From JAZKHE01 sp040385525 (lineage in GTDB: Bacteria > Bacteroidota > Bacteroidia > UBA4408), in the NCBI GenBank assembly GCA_040385525.1, contig JAZKHE010000009.1:1-64000 (forward strand): a DNA stretch of 64,000 nt. The letters are read 5' to 3'. The notes beneath the pieces were generated by a model, which was given only the letters and a program-made list of their open reading frames with translations, had not been told where the DNA came from and ran no database searches. The position numbers and the translations under genes were made by a program. Shown in pieces: positions 7,943 to 17,382 of the stretch (the first letter of the stretch is position 1; each line of letters starts with the position of its first letter).

Positions 7943-10057
7943 TTATACTTTTATTCCAATAATACACACATCATCTACTTGTTCCAGCTTGCCTTTCCAT
8001 GCCTCAAAAGAGGTGTCTATAATTTCTTTTTGAACATCAATTGGTTTTTCATAGATTGAAATAAGCAGTTCTTTCAGTTTTGCACTTTTAAATTTTTTAC
8101 CTTTTTCTCCACCAAACTGATCGGCATAACCATCTGTAAACAAATAATAAATTGTTTCTTTTTTTAGGTTAAGTCTATGCGTTGTAAAAGGTTTTTGATT
8201 TTCTGTTTTGCCAATGGCTTGCTTATCGGCTTTAATTTCTTGTAGATCATTATCAGTTATGTACCAAAGGGCATTGTTTGCACCACTCCAATTTATTTCG
8301 TTTGTTTTTTTGTTTATTGCAAGTAATGAAATATCCATTCCATCTTTTATTTCTTCACCACTTTTTGCAAATGTTTCTAAAACTAACTCACGCGTTTTGT
8401 CTAAAATTTTACCTGTTTCAAACAATTTAAATTCATTAACAGCTCTATTTAATGCGTTACTACAAACTACACTTACCATTGCCCCAGGCACACCATGACC
8501 AGTACTATCTGCCGCTGCAATAAAAGTAATATCATTAATGTTTTCCATCCAATAAAAATCACCAGCAACAATGTCTTTTGGTTTATACAATAAAAAACTA
8601 TTTGGTAAATATTTTGTTATCTCATCGTTAGATGGTAATATTGCTTGTTGCAAACGTTTGGCGTATTTTATGCTATCAATAATTTCTTTCTGTTGCTCTT
8701 CAACAATATGTTTTTGCTGAGTAATTATAATATTTGCTTTTTGTTTTTGCTTGTATCCTCTAAAAATAAATAGTGAAAATAATAGCACTAAAAACAAGCC
8801 AGCGCTAACTGAAGTGGTTATAAATTTTTGTTTTTGTTTTTCTTCAGTTGCAATTAAATCTTTTTTAGTTTGTTCAGCTTTTGTGGCTGCTTCTCTTTTT
8901 TCAAAATCATAAGTCATTTGACCTTGAATTGTTTTTTCGCGAGTATCTTCAAGGTTAATACTATCTCTATACACAATAAATAATTTGTGATTTTCAAATG
9001 CTTCTTTATAATTTCCTATTTCATTATTTAAGTCCGTTAATAAAAGATAACTTTCTTCTAACGAAATTTTGTATCTGTTTTTTTTCGATAATTCTAACGC
9101 TTTGTCGATATATTCTTTTGATATTTTGTAATTTTTTTGTCTTAGATAGGCACTTCCAATACTATTGTATGATGATGCTATGCCTGCTTGATCGCCAATT
9201 TCTTTTCGCATTTCTAAAGAAATTTTAAAATTTTTAAGTGCTTCAGAATAATTGCCCATATTATCGTAAACATTGCCCATGTTATTATGAGAATTTGCAA
9301 TGCCTTTTTTGTCACCCATTTCTAATTTAATTTTTAATGAAGCTAAGTGGTTTTTTAAGGCTTCATCATAATTTAGTTGATTATTGTATACATTACCAAT
9401 ATTATTTAGTGTAGCCGATTCGCCTTTTTTTTCGCCAATAGCACGTCGTATTTTTAAGGCTTCAAAATGATTTTTTAACGCTTCTGGGTAATTATGTTGC
9501 TCGTCGTAAATATTGCCGATGTTGTTGTAAGCAGCAGCAATACCAGATTTGTTGTTGCTTTGTTCTCTTATTTTTAAACAAGCAAAATATTTTTTTAAAG
9601 CCTCAGGATAATTGCCTTGTGCATAAAAGGTTATTCCCATATTATTGTAAGAAGTTGCAATACCTTGCTGATCGCCAAGCTCTTCTCTTATTTTTAAAGC
9701 AATGGAATGATTTTTTAAAGCTTCGGGATAATTGCCTTGTTCGTAATTGATGTTCCCGAAATTGTTGTAAGCTGAAGAAATACATTTTTTTATAGTTTCG
9801 CTAATAACGATATTGTTTGTGTTTTTAGTAGCAATTAGGTTAGAGAGTTTTAGAGCATAATTGGCGTAATACTCTGCACTATCGTACACACCAATAAACA
9901 TGTATTCTTTTGACAAATGATTAAAGTGAATAATTTTGGTTGTGTCTGTTTTATCTTTTTTTATAAGAAATAACAAAGAGTCTATTTCGTTTTGTTGCGC
10001 AAAAACACTTAAGCAGATTAGAAAATTTATTACGAATAGAAACCAATTTTTTTTCAT
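7943..10057 (-). CDS. TPR protein with SpoIIE-type serine phosphatase domain (paralogue 1)
   Basis: A 704-residue protein. Signal peptide 1-20, then TPR repeats with exact 40-residue spacing (YNNxGN-like motifs at 97, 137, 177, 217, 257 and 297). A charged coil, one membrane helix (about 413-433) and a second coil (SIKYAKRLQQAILP) lead to a PPM/SpoIIE phosphatase domain. The metal-binding acidic motifs are intact: AGDFYW (Asp500), AADSTGHGVPGAM (Asp517), DGMD (572-575), TDGYADQFGG (Asp642) and the terminal QVDDVC. The family dephosphorylates serine/threonine on STAS-type anti-sigma antagonists or other targets. The layout suggests periplasmic TPRs sense a signal and the cytoplasmic phosphatase answers. 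Its partner is unknown. Confidence 0.9.
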   Translation of the reverse strand: MKKNWFLFVINFLICLSVFAQQNEIDSLLFLIKKDKTDTTKIIHFNHLSKEYMFIGVYDSAEYYANYALKLSNLIATKNTNNIVISETIKKCISSAYNNFGNINYEQGNYPEALKNHSIALKIREELGDQQGIATSYNNMGITFYAQGNYPEALKKYFACLKIREQSNNKSGIAAAYNNIGNIYDEQHNYPEALKNHFEALKIRRAIGEKKGESATLNNIGNVYNNQLNYDEALKNHLASLKIKLEMGDKKGIANSHNNMGNVYDNMGNYSEALKNFKISLEMRKEIGDQAGIASSYNSIGSAYLRQKNYKISKEYIDKALELSKKNRYKISLEESYLLLTDLNNEIGNYKEAFENHKLFIVYRDSINLEDTREKTIQGQMTYDFEKREAATKAEQTKKDLIATEEKQKQKFITTSVSAGLFLVLLFSLFIFRGYKQKQKANIIITQQKHIVEEQQKEIIDSIKYAKRLQQAILPSNDEITKYLPNSFLLYKPKDIVAGDFYWMENINDITFIAAADSTGHGVPGAMVSVVCSNALNRAVNEFKLFETGKILDKTRELVLETFAKSGEEIKDGMDISLLAINKKTNEINWSGANNALWYITDNDLQEIKADKQAIGKTENQKPFTTHRLNLKKETIYYLFTDGYADQFGGEKGKKFKSAKLKELLISIYEKPIDVQKEIIDTSFEAWKGKLEQVDDVCIIGIKV

Positions 10058-10075
10058 GTGATTTATTTCTGGAAA

Positions 10076-12208
10076 TTAAATTTTTATTCCAATTATACAA
10101 ACATCATCAACTTGTTCCAAATCACCTCTCCAGTTTTCGAAAGCCGAATTAATTTTTTCTTTTTGTTCTTCTAATTCCAATTGTTGTAGCTCAACAAATA
10201 AATTTTTCATGTTTGCGGTTTTAAATTTTTTACCTTTTTCTCCGCCAAACTGATCTGCAAATCCATCTGTAATTAAATAAAAAATATCTCCGTTATTAAA
10301 ATTTATTTCATGTGTAATAAATGGCTTTGGAGTATCGGTTTTTCCAATTGGTTGCTTGTCAGCCTTAACTTCATTTAACTCATTGTTACTGATGTATAAT
10401 AATGAATTATTCGCGCCGCTCCAATTTATTTTTCTTGCCTTTTTATCAATAGAAATTAGCGAAATGTCCATTCCATCTTTTATTTCTTCGCCACTTTTTG
10501 CAAAAGTTTCTAAAACGAGGTTTCTGGTTTTATCTAAAATTTCGCCAGTTTTTAACATCTTAAATTCGTTAACAGCTCTGTTTAGTGCATTGCTACATAC
10601 AACGCTAACCATTGCGCCTGGCACTCCATGGCCAGTGCTATCAGCAGCTGCAATAAAAGTAATTTCATTTATGTTTTCCATCCAATAAAAATCGCCAGCA
10701 ACTATGTCTTTTGGCTTATAAAGCACGAATGAATTGGGTAAGTATTTTTTTATTTCTTCATTTGATGGTAAAATTGCTTTTTGTATACGTTTGGCATAAG
10801 TTATAGAATCTATAATTTCTTTTTGATGTTCTTCTACCAAATGTTTTTGTTTTTCTACTTCTAGTTTTTGATTGGTAATAATTACGTTTGCTTTTTGTTT
10901 TTGACGGAATCCTCTATAAACAAATAGTGCTAAAAAAGCTACTAAAACTAAACCTAACGATACAGCGTAGGTAATTAGTTTTTGTTTTTGTTTTTCTTCT
11001 TCAGCAATAGCATCTTTTTTTTCTTGTTCAGCTTTTGTCGCTGCTTCCTTTTTTTCAAAATCATAGGTCATTGCGCTTTGAATTGTTTTTTTACGTGTAT
11101 CTTCATTATCAATACTATCTCTAAAAACAATATATAGTTTGTGATTTTCGAAAGCACTTTTAAAATTTCCTTTAGAACTATCTAGTTTTGTTAATGCGCG
11201 ATAGGTGTCTTTTAAATATTCTTTATGTCCGAGTTCTTCTGCTAATTCTTTTGCTTTTTTGAGTTGTTTTTCTGCTTCAGCATATTTTTTTTGTTTTGTG
11301 TATACGCTACCCATATTGTTTAATGTTGCAGTTAAACCAGGTTTGTCGTCAATTTCAGTTTCAATTTTTAAACAAGCTATGTAATTTTTTAGTGCTTCCT
11401 CATAGTTTTGCAAATTTTCGTATACAATTCCAATATTATTATACGTTCGGGCAATTCCATATTTGTTGTTTAACTCAGTTTCAATTTGCAAAGAAATTAA
11501 ATGATTTTTTAATGCTTCTGCATAATTGCCTTGCGCGTCGTAAATTCCGCCAATACTAGCATATGAACTTGAAATGCCATATTTGTAATCGATTTCTTTA
11601 CATATTTTTAAACACAACATTACGTTTTTTAATGCTTCTGTGTAATTTTTTTGATTTAAATAAACAAGAGCAATGTTGTTATACGTGTCGGCTAAGCCTT
11701 GTTTATCTCCAATAGTTTCTCTGATTTTTAATGCTGCTAAATGATTTTTTAGTGCTTCAGGATGATTGCCAGTATTGTAATAAACAAGTGCAATATTATT
11801 ATAGGCATAAGCTGCAGACTTTTTGTTTCCGATAGAAAGCAACAATTTTAAACATTCAGAATAATATTGTAAGGCTTGAGAAGTGTTTCCTTTTATTTCG
11901 TTGAGAGCTCCTAGTGTGTGTAATGAGACCGCTTTTCCTTTTAGTAATGTTTTTTTTGTTTGCTCATTTTTATTTTTGTAAAGTAAATCTTCACTTAATT
12001 TCAATGCTAAATTTGTATACTTTAATGTGTTATCAAATGAACCGATATTTTTATACTCATAAGCAATTTTATTGTAATGAATAACTTTGTTAGTATCGAG
12101 TTTATCTTGTTTTAATAAATTTAGTAAAGAATCTAAAACTTGATTTTGTGAAAAACAAAATGAGTTAAGCAATAAAAAGAAAAAAAATAATCTGGTTTTT
12201 TTAATCAT
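10076..12208 (-). CDS. TPR protein with SpoIIE-type serine phosphatase domain (paralogue 2)
   Basis: A 710-residue protein, the closest relative of the gene 18 bases downstream. It shares the linker motif MTYDFEKKEAATKAEQ and the phosphatase domain almost word for word. Signal peptide 1-20, TPR repeats at 40-residue spacing over about 95-330, membrane helix about 411-431, coil, then the SpoIIE domain with AGDFYW, AADSTGHGVPGAM, DGMDIS, TDGFADQFGG and QVDDVC intact. Sensor TPRs differ more than the output domains, so the paralogues may read different ligands but act on the same target. Confidence 0.9.
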   Translation of the reverse strand: MIKKTRLFFFFLLLNSFCFSQNQVLDSLLNLLKQDKLDTNKVIHYNKIAYEYKNIGSFDNTLKYTNLALKLSEDLLYKNKNEQTKKTLLKGKAVSLHTLGALNEIKGNTSQALQYYSECLKLLLSIGNKKSAAYAYNNIALVYYNTGNHPEALKNHLAALKIRETIGDKQGLADTYNNIALVYLNQKNYTEALKNVMLCLKICKEIDYKYGISSSYASIGGIYDAQGNYAEALKNHLISLQIETELNNKYGIARTYNNIGIVYENLQNYEEALKNYIACLKIETEIDDKPGLTATLNNMGSVYTKQKKYAEAEKQLKKAKELAEELGHKEYLKDTYRALTKLDSSKGNFKSAFENHKLYIVFRDSIDNEDTRKKTIQSAMTYDFEKKEAATKAEQEKKDAIAEEEKQKQKLITYAVSLGLVLVAFLALFVYRGFRQKQKANVIITNQKLEVEKQKHLVEEHQKEIIDSITYAKRIQKAILPSNEEIKKYLPNSFVLYKPKDIVAGDFYWMENINEITFIAAADSTGHGVPGAMVSVVCSNALNRAVNEFKMLKTGEILDKTRNLVLETFAKSGEEIKDGMDISLISIDKKARKINWSGANNSLLYISNNELNEVKADKQPIGKTDTPKPFITHEINFNNGDIFYLITDGFADQFGGEKGKKFKTANMKNLFVELQQLELEEQKEKINSAFENWRGDLEQVDDVCIIGIKI

Positions 12209-12284
12209 AATTCAGTTTTAATTTTTTCATCATTATCTCGAAAGAAGTACGGGATTGTGATTTTTAAGCGTTCTTGTTCTTCTG

Positions 12285-14399
12285 TTAAACGCGGACTCCA
12301 ATAACGCAGACATCATCAACTTGTTCTAAATCGCCTCTCCAGTTTTCGAAAGCGTTTTCAACTTCTATTTTTTGTTCTTCTAATGGTAAATTTTTTATAG
12401 AATTGAAAAGCGTTTTCATATTTGATGTCTTAAATTTTTTACCTTTTACTCCGCCAAACTGATCGGCATAGCCATCTGTAAAAATAAATAACTCATCGTT
12501 TTTTTGTAATTGTATTTGATGTGTGGTAAAACTTTTTACATCTGCGAATTTTCCGATAGGTTGTTTGTCTGCTTTGTATTCTAATAAGACATTAGATGTT
12601 AGATTTGAGATTTGAGAGCCTGTCTCATATCTATTATCTCCAATTTCACGTCTAACTATCCATAACGGATTATTTGCGCCAGCCCATAAAAGTTGATTCG
12701 TTTTTTTGTTTAAGCAACACAAACTAATATCCATTCCATCTTTTACTTCTTGCTCGCTTTTTTCAAAAGTTTCTACAACAAGTTCACGAACTTTGTCTAA
12801 AATTTTGCCAGGGTCTAAAATATTAAATTCTTTTACTGCTCTGTTTAGTGCGTTACTGCAAACTACACTTACCATTGCTCCTGGCACACCATGACCGGTA
12901 CAATCTGCCGCAGCAAACAAAATCAAATCATTTATGTGTTCCATCCAATAAAAATCTCCAGCAACAATATCTTTTGGTTTGTATAAAATAAAACTGTTGG
13001 GTAAATGTGTTTTTATCTGGCTATCGGGCGGTAAAATAGCTTGTTGCAAACGTTTTGCGTAAGTTATACTATCTATAATTTCTTTTTGTTTTTCATCAAC
13101 AATTTGTTTTTGATGCTCTATTAATTTTTTTTGTAGTTGAGATACTTTGTAGCGTTTAAATAATAAAACACTAAATGCAACAATTAATGCTGTTACAAAC
13201 AAACCTATAATTAATGCTGCATTTTTAATTAGGTTTTGTTTTTTTTGAATTTCGAATTCGGCTTGGTTTTTTGCTAGTTGTAAATCTTTTTTCTCTACAT
13301 CAAATTTTGTTTGTGCTTCTGTAAATTCTTTAGCAGCTTCTTTAGAAAAAATTTGATCTCTAGCACTTGTATATTTATCAAAATAAATGCTCGCTTTTTC
13401 TGCATCTAATTTTTTTATGTATAAAATGGTTAGTGAGTTGTACAGTTTTAATTTTGTTTCATCTTGACCTAATTTTTCAGTTATGGCTAACGCTTCAAAT
13501 AAGTTTTTTTCTGCCTCGTTAAATCTACCCAATACAATATAAGCATTAGCCGAACTATTTAAAAATATGCAAATTCCGGAGGAATCTTTTACTTCTTTAC
13601 TTATTTCTAAAGCTTGTAAATAATTGTCTAAACTTTTTTTAACCTCTCCATTGGCTCTATAAATGTGTCCCATGTTGTTTAGTGTTGTAGCATAATCGCC
13701 ATAACTTCCAATTTCTTTAAACAGTTTAGCTGCTTCGCCTAAGGAATAAAGCGCTGAGTCATTCTTTTTTTCATCAGAAAAATTATTGCCCATACAGGCG
13801 TATGTTATTGCTAAACCAGGTTTATTATTTGTTTTTTTATTTATGGAATAAGCTCTTGCTAAATACTTTTTCGACATTGTATAATTTTTTAAATTATTAT
13901 ACGATTGTCCAACGTTGTTACAGATATACGCAATATGTGCCTCATTATTTAGTCCCTCATAAATTTTAAGTGCTTCTAAAAAGTATATAACTGCTTCCGA
14001 ATATTTTGAAGTTTCTAGTTTTATTTGCCCAATTTTGCTTAAACTCGAAGCTATATCAGGTTTAAATCCAATTTTCTTTCTGATAGCTAACGACTGCAAC
14101 AAACTACTTTCTGCATTTTTTAAGTCGCCACTTTTAATGTAAATAATGGCCATATCGTTTAAACCTTGCGCTTCCCATTTGGGTAGTTTTTTGATTTTGC
14201 CTTCTTCGTGTAGTTTTTTAGAATAAATTAAAGCATTTTCTTTATCGGTTTCTTTAAGCACCCAAGCCAGCTCGCTGTATGCCCAAAAGCGTATGGTATC
14301 AACTTTTGAGTTGGTTAATGTTTTTACGCTATCGATGTAATTTCCACCTTGAGCGAATAGTTTTGCGCTAAAAAGTAATAAAAGTAGTAGTGTTCTCAT
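12285..14399 (-). CDS. TPR protein with SpoIIE-type serine phosphatase domain (paralogue 3, with insertion)
   Basis: A 704-residue protein and first gene of the minus-strand block. Signal peptide 1-16, more divergent TPRs over about 70-340, coil, membrane helix about 392-413, coil and SpoIIE domain (AGDFYW, AADCTGHGVPGAM, DGMDIS, TDGYADQFGG, QVDDVC). Two oddities. The coil and helix (TKFDVEKKDLQLAKNQ, then IQKKQNLIKN) resemble the histidine kinase at 6042, not the other two phosphatases. Residues about 581-606 replace a short loop of the paralogues with sequence encoded by a heptanucleotide inverted repeat. The catalytic acidic residues are kept, so the enzyme is probably active. Confidence 0.9.
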   Translation of the reverse strand: MRTLLLLLLFSAKLFAQGGNYIDSVKTLTNSKVDTIRFWAYSELAWVLKETDKENALIYSKKLHEEGKIKKLPKWEAQGLNDMAIIYIKSGDLKNAESSLLQSLAIRKKIGFKPDIASSLSKIGQIKLETSKYSEAVIYFLEALKIYEGLNNEAHIAYICNNVGQSYNNLKNYTMSKKYLARAYSINKKTNNKPGLAITYACMGNNFSDEKKNDSALYSLGEAAKLFKEIGSYGDYATTLNNMGHIYRANGEVKKSLDNYLQALEISKEVKDSSGICIFLNSSANAYIVLGRFNEAEKNLFEALAITEKLGQDETKLKLYNSLTILYIKKLDAEKASIYFDKYTSARDQIFSKEAAKEFTEAQTKFDVEKKDLQLAKNQAEFEIQKKQNLIKNAALIIGLFVTALIVAFSVLLFKRYKVSQLQKKLIEHQKQIVDEKQKEIIDSITYAKRLQQAILPPDSQIKTHLPNSFILYKPKDIVAGDFYWMEHINDLILFAAADCTGHGVPGAMVSVVCSNALNRAVKEFNILDPGKILDKVRELVVETFEKSEQEVKDGMDISLCCLNKKTNQLLWAGANNPLWIVRREIGDNRYETGSQISNLTSNVLLEYKADKQPIGKFADVKSFTTHQIQLQKNDELFIFTDGYADQFGGVKGKKFKTSNMKTLFNSIKNLPLEEQKIEVENAFENWRGDLEQVDDVCVIGVRV
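12583..12657. repeat. Heptanucleotide inverted-repeat element inside a coding region
   Basis: Five 7-base units with NNNNAGA-type phase (12583-12617, for example TTTGAGA twice in tandem), a 5-base spacer GCCTG, then five units of the mirrored TCTNNNN type (12623-12657). The arms match at roughly two thirds of positions and the centre is a perfect TGAGA/TCTCA hairpin. It lies in frame within the phosphatase gene. A related one-sided array lies at 47714-47748. Confidence 0.65.
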
Positions 14400-14406
14400 G
14401 ATTTCG

Positions 14407-14414
14407 TATCTTTG
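14407..14414 (+). promoter_or_regulatory. Putative -7 box of rimO
   Basis: TATCTTTG fits the TAnnTTTG consensus and lies 18 bases before the GTG start of rimO. No clear TTG is seen at -33. Confidence 0.5.
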
Positions 14415-14432
14415 TAAAATTAAGGATATATA

Positions 14433-15746
14433 GTGAAAACAAAAACATTAAAAAAAAATAAAGTAAACGTTATTACACTTGGATGTTCAAAAAACATTGT
14501 GGATAGCGAAGTACTTATGGGACAACTTAAAGCCAATAACTTTGAGGTGGAACACGAAAGCAAAAAAGACGATGCTAGCATTGTAATTATTAATACTTGC
14601 GGATTTATTGATAACGCCAAGCAAGAGAGTATTGATACTATTTTGCGTTATAGTGAAGCTAAAGAAGCTGGTTTGGTTGATAAGGTTTTTGTAACAGGTT
14701 GTTTAAGCGAGCGTTATAAACCCGATTTAGAAAAAGAAATTCCGAATATTGATGCTTATTTTGGTACGAGAGAATTACCTCGTTTATTAAAAACGTTAAA
14801 AGCCGATTATAAACAAGAATTGGTTGGCGAACGATTATTAACTACTCCCAATCATTTTGCGTATTTAAAAATTGCAGAAGGTTGCGACAGACCTTGTTCT
14901 TTTTGTGCAATTCCGTTAATGCGTGGTGCACATACATCTAAACCGTTAGAAGAAGTAATAATTGAAGCCACTAAATTGGTTAAAGGCGGAACAAAAGAAA
15001 TTATTTTAATTGCGCAAGATTTAACGTATTACGGCTTAGATCTATACAAAAAAAGAAATTTAGCAGAACTGGTAAAAAACTTATCGGATATAAACGGATT
15101 AGAGTGGATTCGTTTGCATTACGCTTTCCCTAGCGGATTTCCGTTAGATGTGTTAGATGTAATGAACGAACGCGAAAACGTTTGTAAATACATTGATATG
15201 CCTTTGCAACACATAAGCGATAACATGTTAAAAAGTATGCGCAGAGGAACCACCAAACAAAAAACTATTGATTTGGTAAATCAGTTTAGAGATAAAGTGC
15301 CAGATATGGCTATTCGTACCACTTTAATTGCAGGCTATCCGGGCGAAACTGAAAAAGATTTTGAAGAAATGAAAGAGTGGGTTACAAACACTCGCTTTGA
15401 TAGATTGGGAATATTTACCTACTCGCACGAAGAAAATACACACGCTTATAAATTAGTTGATGATGTGCCCGATGATGTTAAGCGCGAACGAGCCGAAACT
15501 ATTATGGATATTCAGCAAGGAATTTCGTTAGAGTTAAACCAACAAAAAGTTGGTAACACGTATAAAGTTTTATTTGATAGAAAAGAAGGAAATCATTTTG
15601 TAGGAAGAACGCAATACGACTCGCCAGAAGTAGATAACGAAGTGTTGATTGATGCTAAAAAATCGTATGTACGTGTGGGCGATTTTGCGAATGTAAAAAT
15701 AACTTCAGCCGAAGATTACGATTTACATGGTGATGTTGTTGAATAA
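14433..15746 (+). CDS. rimO: Ribosomal protein uS12 methylthiotransferase RimO
   Basis: A 437-residue radical-SAM enzyme that adds a methylthio group to the conserved aspartate of ribosomal protein S12. The first iron-sulphur cluster is held by Cys18, Cys56 and Cys90 in the UPF0004 domain. The radical-SAM cluster uses CDRPCSFC (Cys151, 155, 158). A TRAM domain lies at the C-terminus. The early LGCSKNIVDSE motif is of the RimO rather than MiaB type. The only start that fits is GTG at 14433, which gives the normal length. bshC follows after a short gap. Confidence 0.94.
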   Translation: MKTKTLKKNKVNVITLGCSKNIVDSEVLMGQLKANNFEVEHESKKDDASIVIINTCGFIDNAKQESIDTILRYSEAKEAGLVDKVFVTGCLSERYKPDLEKEIPNIDAYFGTRELPRLLKTLKADYKQELVGERLLTTPNHFAYLKIAEGCDRPCSFCAIPLMRGAHTSKPLEEVIIEATKLVKGGTKEIILIAQDLTYYGLDLYKKRNLAELVKNLSDINGLEWIRLHYAFPSGFPLDVLDVMNERENVCKYIDMPLQHISDNMLKSMRRGTTKQKTIDLVNQFRDKVPDMAIRTTLIAGYPGETEKDFEEMKEWVTNTRFDRLGIFTYSHEENTHAYKLVDDVPDDVKRERAETIMDIQQGISLELNQQKVGNTYKVLFDRKEGNHFVGRTQYDSPEVDNEVLIDAKKSYVRVGDFANVKITSAEDYDLHGDVVE

Positions 15747-15788
15747 TTAAACTATTTTATTTTTTAGTTGTTAGGTCTAAAATACTTT

Positions 15789-17381
15789 ATGCAAAAATCT
15801 TCTATAGCTTATAAAAACACAGGTTATTTTTCTAAACTAATTTGTGATTATTTAGATAATAAAAATGAAATCAACTCTTTTTATTCTCATTTCCCAAATA
15901 AAGAAGGCTTTGCAAAAGCTATTGCCGATAAAAATTATACTAACGATAATCGAGCTGTTTTAGTGCGTTCTTTGTTAAAGCAATACGAACATTTAACTTT
16001 CGTTTCTGGTACAACTAAAAACAATATAAATTTGTTACAAAATACAAATGCATATACTGTAACTACAGGTCATCAGTTGTGTTTGTTTACAGGACCATTA
16101 TATTTTATTTATAAAATTGTTACCACTATTAATTTAGCGCAACAATTAAAAAAAGATTTTTCTGATAACCATTTTGTACCTGTATATTGGATGGCGACAG
16201 AAGATCATGATTTTGAAGAAGTAAATCATTTCGTTGCTTACGGAAAAAAAGTAGTTTGGAATACTGAACAAAAAGGAGCGGTAGGGCGATTTTTGTTAAA
16301 CGATATTGCAACTGTAGTTGAAGAATTAAAAATAATTTTAGGAACAGCACCAGGCGCAGAAAAAGCGATTACATTATTTGAAAACGCGTATTTAAAAAAC
16401 AAAAATTTAGCAGAAGCTACACGTTATTTGGTAAACGAATTGTTTACAGAATATGGTTTGGTTATTATTGATGGCGACGATGCTGAACTAAAAAAATGTT
16501 TTTCGCCATATATGCACAAAGAGTTAGTTGGTAGAGAAAGTGAAAACTTAGTTCAAAAAACTTCTGCAGCTTTAGAAACTTTAAATTACAAAGCGCAAGT
16601 AACAGCGCGCGAAATAAATTTGTTTTATTTAAAAGACAGCGTCCGCGAACGCATTGTTTTTGCTAACGATAAATACGAAGTATTAAATACTAATATCACT
16701 TTTTCGCAACAAGAATTAGAAACAGAATTAAATCAGCATCCAGAGCGATTTAGCCCGAATGTAATTTTGCGACCATTGTATCAAGAAGTAATATTGCCTA
16801 ACATAGCCTATATTGGTGGTGGAGGAGAAATTGCGTATTGGTTGCAATTAAAATCAATTTTCGAGAATGACAAAATTTCATTTCCTGTTTTGGTGTTGCG
16901 TAACTCTGTTTTAGTAGTTGATAAAAACAGCAAAGACAAATTACAAAAAATTGATGTTTCTGTTTTTGATTTGTTTGGCAATACCGACGAATTAATAAAA
17001 GAGTTCACACTAAAACATGCGAGTGTTGATTTTACAATTGAAAAAGAAGAAGAATTAATTAAGGGTGCTTATGCATTACTTCACGAAAAAGCGAATAAAG
17101 TAGATGTAACTTTAAAACCTTCTGTAGATGCGGAGTTACAAAAGCAATTGAATGTATTAAACATGCTTTTACAAAAAATGATTAAAGCAGAAAAACAAAA
17201 ACAAGAAGTACAATTAAATCAAATTAAAAATATAAAAGCAAAATTATTTCCGGTTGATGGCTTGCAAGAGCGTAGCGAAAATTTTGTAATGCAGTATATT
17301 AAACACGATAAAGGATTTATTGCAACACTGCAACAACATTTAAATCCTCTCGATTTTAACTTTACAGTTTTAGAAGAATAA
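15789..17381 (+). CDS. bshC: Bacillithiol synthase, cysteine-adding enzyme BshC
   Basis: About 530 residues, the usual length of BshC, which attaches cysteine to glucosamine-malate in the last step of bacillithiol synthesis. Diagnostic stretches are VTTGHQLCLFTGPLYFIYK and VPVYWMATEDHDFEE in the Rossmann-like core, then VILRPLYQEVILPN and a long C-terminal coiled coil (about 430-490). ATG 15789 is preferred over an in-frame TTG at 15768 because MQKSS gives the normal N-terminus. Co-oriented with rimO. Bacillithiol as the main low-molecular-weight thiol fits a Bacteroidota host. Confidence 0.92.
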   Translation: MQKSSIAYKNTGYFSKLICDYLDNKNEINSFYSHFPNKEGFAKAIADKNYTNDNRAVLVRSLLKQYEHLTFVSGTTKNNINLLQNTNAYTVTTGHQLCLFTGPLYFIYKIVTTINLAQQLKKDFSDNHFVPVYWMATEDHDFEEVNHFVAYGKKVVWNTEQKGAVGRFLLNDIATVVEELKIILGTAPGAEKAITLFENAYLKNKNLAEATRYLVNELFTEYGLVIIDGDDAELKKCFSPYMHKELVGRESENLVQKTSAALETLNYKAQVTAREINLFYLKDSVRERIVFANDKYEVLNTNITFSQQELETELNQHPERFSPNVILRPLYQEVILPNIAYIGGGGEIAYWLQLKSIFENDKISFPVLVLRNSVLVVDKNSKDKLQKIDVSVFDLFGNTDELIKEFTLKHASVDFTIEKEEELIKGAYALLHEKANKVDVTLKPSVDAELQKQLNVLNMLLQKMIKAEKQKQEVQLNQIKNIKAKLFPVDGLQERSENFVMQYIKHDKGFIATLQQHLNPLDFNFTVLEE

Positions 17382-17382
17382 A

